A stretch of DNA of 64,000 nucleotides from Triatoma infestans (taxonomy: Eukaryota; Arthropoda; Insecta; Hemiptera; Reduviidae): positions 1 through 64,000 of the forward strand of contig JAAEAF010003767.1 in assembly GCA_011037195.1 (NCBI GenBank), in the 5' to 3' direction. Below are positions 36,958 to 48,262 of the stretch, piece after piece; position 1 is the first letter of the stretch; each line of letters begins with the position of its first letter. The notes under the pieces are model-generated. The model was not told the DNA's origin and did not search any database. It saw only the letters and a program-made list of their open reading frames with translations. The position numbers were made by a program, and so were the translations under genes.

Positions 36958-37505
36958 TTAGGTATCTGAATTTTCATAAGAGGTCCAATGTGGCCATTTC
37001 TTTATATCTTCTATTAGTTTTGCACCTGGGCTCTCTGTAGCCATGACTTGTTTATGCGCAAATAGCTTATAATCTGGTGCAATTTTACCTAACCTTACTC
37101 CCTCTTCGATTAACAATTTCGCCGCCCTTATTTGTCGTTTGGGCGGTAGAACAAACATAAAATTACCTATAAACTAAATAGCAATACTTCTCCTATTAAA
37201 TGGGAGCGTATGACTACCATGTTTCCCCCAGCCCAATCCCGTGTATGCCGCACCATCGCCTCCAACTAAGAAATGCATACCTAGATCATTCCAGCCACGC
37301 CCCATTTGATCGTACTGAATGTCTCTCACTCTCTGAGAACATGTAGCAAACGAAGTGCAATTTACGCCGGCAGTGTGGGCTATGATCACATAATGAGGTG
37401 GATCTTCCTTTAAATGTTTTACCTGTCCACGTGACGGTTGAGCTTGCCATTCTTTACGAGAATACAACAATAATGACGAGTTAGCGCTCATCTCAGAATC
37501 CCATT
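36958..37505 (-). pseudogene. PGRP: PGRP exon A, U2, with nonsense codon
   Basis: The exon matches U1 A in length and splice site. Codon 106 from the internal Met, Tyr in the other units, is TAG at 37174-37176. The stop falls just before the conserved FIGNF segment and removes the last 40% of the fold, including the retained His146. The frame after it is still open to the normal stop, so the change is recent. Two other differences from U1 (Val145 to Ala, Ile150 to Met) lie after the stop. A sequencing error is possible. Confidence 0.8.
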
Positions 37506-37541
37506 CTGAAAAATTATAAGACTTTAACCTTCCATATGCTT

Positions 37542-37547
37542 TTTATT
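37542..37547 (-). terminator. Poly(A) signal AATAAA after exon B, U2
   Basis: Same place relative to exon B as in U1. Confidence 0.6.
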
Positions 37548-37622
37548 AACTATTCAAGCCTAATTACATATAGATTCATGCTCTACAGCCACAGGTTTAT
37601 AATTATTATTTTCATTTTACAG

Positions 37623-38152
37623 TCACCGGGATATTGGAGACCAGTGGTCCCATTTCTTTAATACATCAATTAAAGCTGCTCCTGGACTCTCAGTAGCTTT
37701 GATTTGTTTTTGTAATAATATTTTATAATTTGGGTCGAGTTTACCTAATTTCACACCCTCTGAAAGCAGAATTTTAAAAGCTGATAGCTGCCTTTTCGGT
37801 GGTGAATCTCTCGCAAAATTTCCTATGAACGCTACACCTATGGATATGTTGTTGTAAGACAAAGTATGAGCTGCTATTTTATCCCAGCCTCTTCCCTCAT
37901 AAATGTATCCGTCTCCACCGATTAAGAAGTTGTAGGCAATGTCGGACCAATTCCGACTGAATGCATCCGCCTGAATCGTCCTCACTAAATTGGAACATGC
38001 AGCGGTTAGTCCACACTTACTACCTGATGTGTGTCCCACCATAACAATATGAACTGGTAGTTCAAATTTGTCTACAGTACCCTTTTCTGGTAGAGCCAAC
38101 CAATGACCACGTGTCACCAATCTATCGGTATAGTTACTGCTTAGCAACTCAT
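37623..38152 (-). CDS. PGRP: PGRP ectodomain exon B, U2
   Basis: Same acceptor and phase as U1 B. Only two residues differ from U1: Ala118 to Ser (HTLSYNN) and His135 to Asp (FARDSPP), both shared with U3 and U4, so U1 is the outlier. Like U1 it has the short ISR ending caused by one missing T. The pattern of lost zinc ligands is unchanged. If exon A of this unit is dead, B is the only usable ectodomain here. Confidence 0.85.
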
Positions 38153-38708
38153 CTGGAAAATAACAATTTTTATAGCTGTAGAGCAAGAATCCCAACAAAG
38201 GTCTTTCCAAATCTGACTTCTATAAATAACTAATGTTACGTTTAAAAATATTTCAAAATTTTATATTTTAATCAAGTAAATCATTAATTTATTCTTGATT
38301 GCTGTTTGTTTTTGTTTTTAGGTTAAAATAGAAGAAACATTGGTAAGAATGGAAACAAGAATAAACTTGTAGTTGCTGCTGCACTTTGAACTCAGCAATT
38401 GTTTAATAGTAATTTCATTTCGATTAATTACTTAGTAATTTCACTTCGATTAAACACTTCAATATCGTAGGCAGGAGATGGGAGCTGGATTAGAGGAATA
38501 TATTCCACGAAATATAAGCCATCTCAAAAAATAACACCTAATAATATTTTCCTTCAGCAATAAAATCGTAATTTGCTGCTTAAACGATAATCCATACATT
38601 TATTTCATATATTTTTAAAAAAAATTGATATCCATCCGTTAGCGTATGCCCGGCTTTAGGCATGAATTATTTTTATGCATAAGTACTAATGCTACTTGCA
38701 AAGTTGCG
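38153..38708. other. Flank of exon B and unit edge, U2
   Basis: Contains the roughly 0.2 kb (about 38250-38474) missing in U1. No coding feature. Confidence 0.5.
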
Positions 38709-41700
38709 ACCAAGATGTAGGTTAAAAACAGTTTGAAAATAAATTAATATTTTTGACAGCAAGAAACCAGCATTACATATAGATGCAAGGAAGTGAAACA
38801 ACTGTGCGCATATAAAATGCACAATTTTAAACGTGTAAATTCATAATATTATACATGAAGCATAATATTTGAAAAAAAAAAAAGGGGGCAAAGATAAATG
38901 TTAATTTACTTTCTCTATTCGAAATTTCCTGGTAATGTTATTTTTGCAAATTATGTCTAGCAATTGCAAGATCTCTAAAGTATGTTACTCGCGTGATTTG
39001 AGCTTGAATGAAAAAATAGACAGTACTTAAACCAGTTGGTGCCCTTGACTACCATGTAAGTACCAAACACTTCGCCGAAGACATTCTTCCAAGGAACGCA
39101 AAAAGTATGTCTGTTAGAAGTAAATTAAACTATTAATTTAATCGTAATAAATGATCGAATAAATCATGATCAATAAAGAAGTTTGCTTTTGACATTTAAA
39201 TCTTTCAATTAATACCAGGAATTTGTTCAATTGTAATATGTTTAGTACTCTATAATTAGTGTCTACAAGTTTTATTCATTAGAAAAATTACAATTTAAAT
39301 AATTCATTAGTATAGTTGTATTTATAAGACTTTACTTACATTAATATGTGCATGACATGAATGTGTAAGCTGAAAAGTGATAAATTAACTTGTAAGAGGA
39401 GGAAACCAAATCCATCTTTCATTTAGAAGCCTCGCTAATTTATAACGAATCATTGCTGTAATAAACCATATCTAGTAAACTCACTTATCACCAGAAGGCA
39501 AAAAAATTTGCAAAAATGTTTGTAAATAGAAGTTTTTTCTTTGATCGCTCCTTTCATAAATTTACTTAAATCAACACGATTGTTAAGTTAAACCCTTCAT
39601 TTTCATAATGAATGTTAAATTGGGGATCAATAAATATCAAAATTACTTTTTAAAGTAATCTCATTAGTTCTAAACTTCCCAATTTTTTTATTTATCTGAC
39701 ATTGTATTGTACTCGGCAACTAAACTTTTCCGAAACTGAGCACAAAGATTTTTTTCATTACTACAATAACTTGCACTTTAGAAAACAAGGAAAGACCTTT
39801 GTGATAAAAAATATCACACCCTGCCTTATCAGGAATTTAAATAGATTATTTTTATTTATTATTAGAAAGAGGCTAGATTTATTAAATGACCTTAGTAAAA
39901 GCTTTTTTCTTATCTTTTTTTCATAGTATGGGAAAATAACATGCGAAAAACTTGATTTAATTGTCTGAAATTTGTTGTTAGAAGCCTCTCTATTGGTATG
40001 TTATTTGGTAAATAAGACATTATAAAATAAATCAATATTCACAATGAATAAAAAAGCAATTATCAGGAACGCTACACTTTTTTATTTATCCTTTTAGATA
40101 AATTATAATAGTCAAATTAATAGCAAGTTTTTATTACTTTTTATTTTTTAATCTTATTTTAGAATAAGAGGTACATGTTGTATATACATAAAAACAAGGC
40201 AGGTAAAAATATTGACAAACATTGCGTAAATAATACGACGAATAATGCATAAGACATGCAATATTTCATTTATTAACAACAAATTGAAATTAATATTAAA
40301 ATCATTTCAGTTTATGACTTTTAGATCTTTATATGTACATAAATAAAATAACTCTGGTAAATTAAAAGAAAATTAATTTGGATACTAATAAACAGATTGA
40401 GAATTCTCATAATAATGGGCATTTTCTCCTTCCATAAAATAAGTTATAGCGTTACATGAATTGATTATATGTAGAACCTGTAATGTGTATTCATTAAAAT
40501 ATTGGAACATTAGATTACGCTGTGATAATTTAACTGAATCCTTGGCCCTAAATGGGCTATTGTGCCAACAGTTCAGTTTAGTTCAATGATTTATTGAAAG
40601 CTGTTGCGAAGGAAAACATCTCTGTGTGTGTAAATAAGGTATATGTCGATAGTAAGGTAAAAAGGGATAAAATTGAATACTATGATTTCTTCTTTTTCTT
40701 CTTCATTTACTTTTTTTTACTTCTGCTTGTTTTCTTTTTATTGCTAGTCTTCTTCTTTACGCTGAACTTAACAGGTTTAGATCTGATGATCTTCTGTATA
40801 AAAAAATATTATTTTTAATATTTAGATTTATAAATACATATTACCATAGAATTGTTTGTTTTGTATGATATACGCAAGAGTCTTCTGAAAGTGTGATGAA
40901 ATGAGCATTTTGAATTGAGCACAAACAAATTTAATGGCATTGTTGGTCAGTTGAGAAGATAGTTTTATGCAACTTTCAATAATTATATCTTAAAATATGC
41001 CACACAGTTTTGTGCACTTAATGATTCTAATTAGTAAAAATTAAAGTCTTAAATATAATAAAGAGACATGAAAAAATGCTAAAGGCATCAAGAGATTGTC
41101 ACTCACTGCAGGAGAAAGTGTTTCAAAACCTCAAAAAAAAGGCAGAAAAAAGACATCTAATAATTGAATATGTGCCGTCCTCTACAAAGGGAAACTGGCT
41201 AGCTGTTTCAGGATCTTGGTGTATTGCATTTCTGACTAACATCGGGTTTAGCATTCTCCTATACCACAATCGAACAATCCAGCCTATCCATTCACTTATT
41301 GTTAGATTTGTAGGGAGAGTTTGGCTATAAAGTCTACCTATTGCAACTAAAATATCTACTGTAGCTCACTGGGTTGCCAGTACATAGAATATGGTCGTTT
41401 GTAAAATGTTAATTTTAAGAGTGATGAGGTGCGAGATTATGAGTTAGAGTTTATTTGTAGTTAGCTAGCTAAAATCGTTGCACTCATCAACTATCTCTTG
41501 GAGGCCATGTGTATTTTGTGAGAGTGTTAAGAAAAATTGAGATTTGAGAGAAATAGAACTGAAAAAAAAAATTGTAAGAAAGCCGTACGATCGCCCATAT
41601 TAGTTTTTAAAATTTTTCGCTCGAACCAGCTTTTAAAATTCCCAAGTTGTTTAAAATTATTAATATTAATAAATAATTGTTTTCATTCATGATATAGTTT

Positions 41701-42557
41701 GAATAGATCAATATCAATTTTTTCTAAAATGAAATTATATTTAAAAATTTTCCACGCGAATTCTGTAGAAGGCTTTGATGCAGTTTCGAAGGACAAATCT
41801 TAGTTGACAGAAGGGCATCATGGCAATAAAGTAAAAGAAAAAGACCCGATTATATCTTGCAATATTGAAAATACGATTTGGAAACTTTTAGAGATTTGGA
41901 ACTTTTTTTATTTACGATATTATATTTGTAATATAACATGTAAAAAAATACTAATTAATAAACAAATGGCTTACAACAGATAAAATGCTGCAGACAAACT
42001 CGTTTCTTTTTCTAGATTCAATTTTAGTCCAACTTATCGCAATTTTTCCAAAACAAGTTTGAGGAAATGAAGATGTCCTTCAAATGTCTGTTATAGCTAT
42101 GACGATATTATGTAATAGGCAATGGAACGTGGACAAGAACGGGTGTTATGGTATAAGCAATCTCTTCTTTTTTTTGTTAGAAATTAATATATCCAGGATT
42201 ATATTTTCAGTATGGCCACCATTTATAGAATTTTTTATTTTATAAAAGTTGAAGATAGCTTTCCAGTCATCTGATAAAATAGAATAAAATCCTCGACTAC
42301 ACAAGGATGAAAAGGTCTGAGTTCGTGCAATAATTCACTTCACTTTTAAAGAAATTATTTACAGAAAAGAAATCAAGATACATAAACCAAGATATAGATA
42401 GATAATTGAAAATTTAAAGAAATAAATTTTAAACAAGCAAAGCTACATACAACATTTCTAGGTAGCAGCGGAGTGTCCCTACTTCATCAAACTTAGCTCT
42501 CGTACTGGCACGAGCGCTTTTATGCACCACTCCATATTGGTTATACCTCTCCACCCT
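38709..42557. other. Partial repeat S and unassigned DNA, U3
   Basis: Partial S to about 39167, then AT-rich DNA. It contains the Lys/Ser-rich minus-strand frame 40707-40793 (short form), the tryptophan-rich minus-strand frame 41123-41365 and the second gypsy RT fragment 41987-42164. No gene is supported. Confidence 0.5.
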
Positions 42558-44587
42558 TTACCATAAATGCTGAGGCTTTGGTTTCCAGAAGAGACGCGTG
42601 AGAGACCCTACTAGTTTGCTGACGTCAGACTCAAAACCAAAGGTATTTATGGAATTGAGTTCCAATATGCGGAATGGATCTTCAAATTTGGGCGTTAGCT
42701 TACTAGCGAAACCACGGTCGCGAGCAGATAATAAATGCGATCTTTTAATGTCTAGTTTTTTACTTTCTCTTACTCCTAGTAAGAGGAAGTATTGTAATCG
42801 TGTCAAATTTTTTTTAAATGTTAGTTTTTTTTGTTTTTACATAACAAGTAAATCTGTTTATTTTCTGTACCAAACCCATGTAACATGTAAAATTTTTGCA
42901 TAAATACATATTATTATTATTATTAGTTTTTTTTACGACGATTAAAATAATGGCTTTGTCGAGCTGATGCTCGTGGTGGTTTAGACTCCACTACCAATCT
43001 TAACACTATTAATTTCTTAATGTGATCTATCCAGACACCAGGATCTAATTTTTTCATGGATTTGTATACTTTTGATGATCCATTTTCCCTCAGTAAACTC
43101 TGATGTGGTTTAACTTTTTGGCATACTAGGCATCATTAAATATATTTACTGATATCGGCTTTATACCTGGCTAATGTATAAACGAGATATACGGTACAAA
43201 TTTTCCTCCTGACCAAAGTGAAGCACCGGGACGATCGTAGCTCATATAGAGAATGTGGTGACTTAATCCATTGGGATTTCTGATATGGAGCAATCTGTAG
43301 ACTACTTGACTTATCAGGCAATACAAATATGCTCACTCAATTTTCCAGTACGGTAAGTCTTTTGGCCTTTGCCATACTAGCTCCATTTTGACTTTGTATC
43401 AGCTGACAAGGACAATCCAGGACATGGTGTGCTGAACCCTTGCAGGTAATAATATATTGGTAACTATGACGTTCTAGATCCTACCTTCATGATTTACCTG
43501 CTGCCTTGAGGTTGTTGAGACATTTCAGACTGGCATGTTGTGTAATGAATGTGAAATGTTAAGGCCTAAATTTTCGTACTGCCCATATAATGGCAGTCAG
43601 TCCTTCTCGGTTACATTGTAATTATTCGCTGCTTTCGTTAGGTCTCAGCTTAAGCAATCCCTTTTTCGAGGTTGAAATGTTGTGAATAGAACCCGACTGA
43701 GATCGCGGAAAACTGACATCATTTTGTACAACAAATGGCTGGGTAAAGTCGACCCTGGCCAGAACCGGCTCTGAAATAAGGATCTTCTTAATTTCTTCTA
43801 ACGAACTGTCTTGGGCTATGTACTAGATATAAGGTTTATCTGTCTTCACTAATTCAGTCATTGGACTGATATGATCAGCAAAATTAGATATGAATCTGCG
43901 AAGAAATATGCTATACCGATTAGTCTCGCAAGTTCTTGAATATTTTTGAGTGTTCGATTCTGAAGCAAGGGCTCGATCCCTTGTGGGTCTATTTGTAGTA
44001 GATGTTCGTGTATTAAGAACCTAGATATGGGATTTCGCTGCAGACAAATTCGTTTTTTTCCTGGATTCAATTTTAGTCCAACTTGTCGCAATTTTTTCAT
44101 AACAAGTTTGAGGTAATGAGGATGTTCTTCAAATGTTTTTATAGCTACGACGATGTTATCTAGATAGGCAAAGCAACGTGGGCAAGAACGGGTGTTATGG
44201 TATAAGCAATCTCTGGAATGTTGTGAAGCGGTGTACAGTTCAGAATGTAGTCTCTTGAATTGAACAATCCACGACTTAATACTATAAAGGCAGTAATTTC
44301 CTTCGATTGTTTCGACAGAGGAATTTGATGATAGGCTAGATCAACCTTTAAGAGATATTGCTGAACTAGCAGCTTTGTAATCCCAATAGACATCTCAGTG
44401 CAGGTCGCAGTGGAATGAGGCGTTATCCTCCCCTTTTCAATCTAGTAGCTATGCAATATTGGATAGGGTATATACATCCGTTTTTGTACTGGAATAATCT
44501 TGCGAAGGTCCTACAAAATCGATACTTTCTATTCGGTTTTTAACCATTACCACAGGACTTGGTCGTACTAAAGCGAGCGCATTTATG
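42558..44587 (-). pseudogene. Ty3/gypsy-like pol remnant, U3
   Basis: Same order and lesions as U1. The integrase C-terminal frame is 42558-42806; RT pieces are 43858-44100 and 44160-44393. It lacks the 482-bp insert found in U4 and U5. Confidence 0.85.
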
Positions 44588-44719
44588 CCACCTAAACACA
44601 CTTAGTCACAATGTATGATACGGTTAATTTGATAAATTGATTATTATTACTATTATTGTATTTTAGCTCGGGTTGGTTATATATTTGATATCACCACTAC
44701 ATGTATGTGTTGTTTATGT

Positions 44720-45760
44720 AAGAGCAGGGCAAGGCCCCCCTCCCAAGAAGTGGCTATTTTATTTTACCTACGAACTTACACATTGTGCTCTTTACTTACG
44801 ATTATATGCTGCACCTAATAGTTACCATAATGACATGCTTGGGAGACACACAGATCTAGGCTTCTTCCCATTGTCTATATAAGTGAACATCCACATCGAC
44901 ATAAGGGGTGACACTGCTGGCGGCAATATTTGAAGAGTTTTCTGCGGCTTTCGACACTTCCAAGAAATAGAAGTTTAAGTATTGAAAAAAGTACAAGTTT
45001 TTCATGCTACAATGTCCCTATAAATTGGAAGTAAATAAAGAATAACAAAACTTCAAAGTAAAGTTCAGATAATAAATCATATATACAATATGTGTAGTTA
45101 ACAAAGTACATATAGACTGTCTTCTTTCGCATGCTGAAATAAAAGATCTCCTGAGCTCCTTTCAATAAGGTAGATCAACAAGCAAATGTTGTCAGTTCAT
45201 CTACCACATAAAATTTAAAAAAAACAATATAAACACTGTACTGCAGTTTTTAAAAATTTGCAGATACCAAGATGTAGGTTAAAAACAGTTTGTTTAAAAA
45301 TAAATTAATATTTTTGACAGCAAGGAACAAGCATGACACACAGATGCAAGGAAGTGAAACAACTGTGCGCATATAAAATGCACATTATGCACAATTTTAA
45401 ACGTGTAAATTCAAAATATTATAAATGAAGGAAATATTTGAATATATAAATATTATAAATATTTGAAAAAAAAGGAGCAAAGATAAATGTTAATTTACTT
45501 TCACTATCCAAAATTTCCTGGTAATGTTATTTTTGCAAATTTTGTTTAGCGATTGCAAGATCTCTAAAGTATGTTACTCGCGTGATTTGTGCTTGAATGA
45601 AAAAACAGACAGTACTACTTAAACCAGTTTGGCGCCCTTGACTACCATGCAAGTACCAAACATTTCGTCGAAGACATTCTTTCAAGGAACTCAAAAAGTA
45701 TTTCTGTTAGAAGTAAATTACACTATTAATTTAATCGTAATAAATGATCGAATAAATTAT
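44720..45760. repeat. Repeat S', U3 copy
   Basis: It shares U1-type variants, including AATAAATCATATATAC near 45071. Confidence 0.8.
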
Positions 45761-46521
45761 TACGTGTGCAATCTAAATTTGATCTTGACTCAAGATTAGA
45801 TCTTTAATTCAAAATAATCCCATTTGACGAACAGAGCATACTTTCCAAAATAATGTAAAAATGGTCATTTATTAAGGAAATTTTATATAAGTATTCAACA
45901 ACGGCGTTATTGTATACAATTTTCGCTCCTGGTACTACTTCAAGGAATGTAGGAAAGGCTTGTTAAAATTATCATCTTATTGTACTAAATGCTTTCCCCA
46001 TTTCTATTAAACAAAACTATTTCTGAAAATGCACACTTATTATTTTTGGAAAAATTTTAAGTTCTAAACAAAACTTAAATTCTATCTGTCGAGAAAAGGA
46101 TTATGTAGAAAATTGAAAATATATGTAATGCTTAATAAAATTCACCGAAATACTTTATATTTTTGGTAATTACAGTTTAATGAATTTACTTATTAAACAC
46201 AAATTTATATTTTTGTTTAAGTTGTTGCTTAAACATGAGTTATATTGTCCAACTTTTTTAAAATATATTTTGAAACAAGAAAAAATTTTGTACATAGTAA
46301 AACAGAGAAAAAACAGACAATAAACAATTGTTACCTGAAAATAGTAAAAACTTGGGACTAAAATCGATCTTATGATAATTTACATATTTACAAATAGAGA
46401 TTCATTCCTTTTGAATAATACAAAGCCTACTCATAAACGGCAATGTGTTTTGAGCATAACAAACACCTCATCGTATCAACCTTTCATAATAAACATCTTA
46501 ATATATATTATAGATAATTAT
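45761..46521. other. 3' flank of exon A, U3
   Basis: It has the shortened form seen in U2 near 46182, unlike U1 and U4. Confidence 0.4.
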
Positions 46522-47069
46522 TTAGGTATCTGAATTTTCATAAGAGGTCCAATGTGGCCATTTCTTTATATCTTCTATTAGTTTTGCACCTGGGCTCTCT
46601 GTAGCCATGACTTGTTTATGCACAAATAGCTTATAATCTGGTGCAATTTTACCTAACCTTACTCCCTCTTCGATTAACAATTTCGCCGCCCTTATTTGTC
46701 GTTTGGGCGGTAGAACAAACATAAAATTACCTATAAAGTAAATAGCAATACTTCTCCTATTAAATGGGAGCGTATGACTACCATATTTCCCCCAGCCCAA
46801 TCCCGTGTATGCCGCACCATCGCCTCCAACTAAGAAATGCATACCTAGATCATTCCAGCCACGTCCCATTTGATCGTACTGAATGTCTCTCACTCTCTGA
46901 GAACATGTAGCAAACGAAGTGCAATTTACGCCGGCAGTGTGGGCTGTGATCACATAATGAGGTGGATCTCCCTTTAAATGTTTTACCTGTCCACGTGATG
47001 GTTGAGCTTGCCATTCTTTACGAGAATACAACAATAATGACGAGTTAGCGCTCATCTCAGAATCCCATT
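46522..47069 (-). CDS. PGRP: PGRP ectodomain exon A, U3
   Basis: An open exon with the same acceptor and phase as U1 A. Four residues differ from U1: Glu29 to Gly, Ile37 to Thr directly before the lost first zinc-ligand position, His91 to Tyr, and Ile150 to Met. The first and third are near or on the expected ligand-binding face. Non-catalytic residues (Ala38, Met72, Ser154) are unchanged. Confidence 0.85.
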
Positions 47070-47105
47070 CTGAAAAATGATAAGACTTTAACTTTCCACA
47101 TGCTT

Positions 47106-47111
47106 TTTATT
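47106..47111 (-). terminator. Poly(A) signal AATAAA after exon B, U3
   Basis: Conserved position between B and A. Confidence 0.6.
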
Positions 47112-47175
47112 AACTATTCATGCCTAATTACATATAGATTCATGCTCTACAGCCACAGGTTTATAATTATTATTT

Positions 47176-47717
47176 TCATTTTACAGTCACCGGGATATTT
47201 GGAGACCAGTGGTCCCATTTCTTTAATACATCAATTAAAGCTGCTCCTGGACTCTCAGTAGCTTTGATTTGTTTTTGTAATAATATTTTATAATTTGGGT
47301 CGAGTTTACCTAATTTCACACCCTCTGAAAGCAGAATTTTAAAAGCTGATAGCTGCCTTTTCGGTGGTGAATCTCTCGCAAAATTTCCTATGAACGCTAC
47401 ACCTATGGATATGTTGTTGTAAGACAAAGTATGAGCTGCTATTTTATCCCAGCCTCTTCCCTCATAAATGTATCCGTCTCCACCGATTAAGAAGTTGTAG
47501 GCAATGTCGCACCAATTCCGACTGAATGCATCCGCCTGAATCGTCCTCACTAAATTGGAGCATGCAGCGGTTAGTCCACACTTACTACCTGATGTGTGTC
47601 CCACCATAACAATATGAACTGGTAGTTCAAATTTGTCTACAGTACCCTTTTCTGGTAGAGCCAACCAATGACCACGTGTCACCAATCTATCGGTATAGTT
47701 ACTGCTTAGCAACTCAT
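47176..47717 (-). CDS. PGRP: PGRP ectodomain exon B, U3
   Basis: It matches U2 B except for Ser89 to Cys, giving NWCDIAYNF, and a longer end (SPNIPVTVK) because the T missing in U1 and U2 is present. The extra cysteine sits next to the conserved Tyr93. Vertebrate PGLYRP1 also has Cys at this place (GWCDVGYNF), so it may be tolerated or form a new disulfide. Confidence 0.85.
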
Positions 47718-48262
47718 CTGGAAAATAACAATTTTTATAGCTGTAGAGCAAGAATCCCAACAAAGGTCTTTCCAAATCTGACTTCTATAAATAACTAATG
47801 TTACGTTTAAAAATATTTCAAAATTTTATATTTTAATCAAGTAAATCATTAATTTATTCTTGATTGTTGTTTGGTTTGTTTTTAGGTTAAAATAAAGAAA
47901 CGCAGGTAACAATGGAAACTTGTAGTTGCTGCGGCACTTTGATCTCAGCAATTGTTTAGTTAGTAATTTCATTTTGATTAATTACTTAGTAATTTCACTT
48001 CGATTAAACACTTCAATATCGTAGGCAGGAGATGGGAGCTGGATTAGAGGAATATATTCCACGAAATATAAGCCATCTCAAAAAATAACACCTAATAATA
48101 TTTTCCTTCAGCAATAAAATCGTAATTTGCTGGTTAAACGATAATCCATACATTTATTTCATATATTTTAAAAAAAAATTGATATCCATCCGTTAGCGTA
48201 TGCCCGGCTTTAGGCATGAATTATTTTTATGCATAAGTACTAATGCTACTTGCAAAGTTGCG
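47718..48262. other. Flank of exon B and unit edge, U3
   Basis: Non-coding; about 47880-47945 differs from U2 by small indels and matches U4. Confidence 0.5.

Larger units (their letters stand above)
26921..38712. repeat. Segmental duplication unit U2
   Basis: A full-length counterpart of U1 from its first base. U2-specific changes: no extra segment in the Jockey endonuclease, about 75 bp lost near 30706, about 413 bp lost at 31674 (the counterpart of 4981-5393), and a nonsense codon in exon A. The right end is fused to an internal point of repeat S at the ACCA of 38709-38712. Confidence 0.9.
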
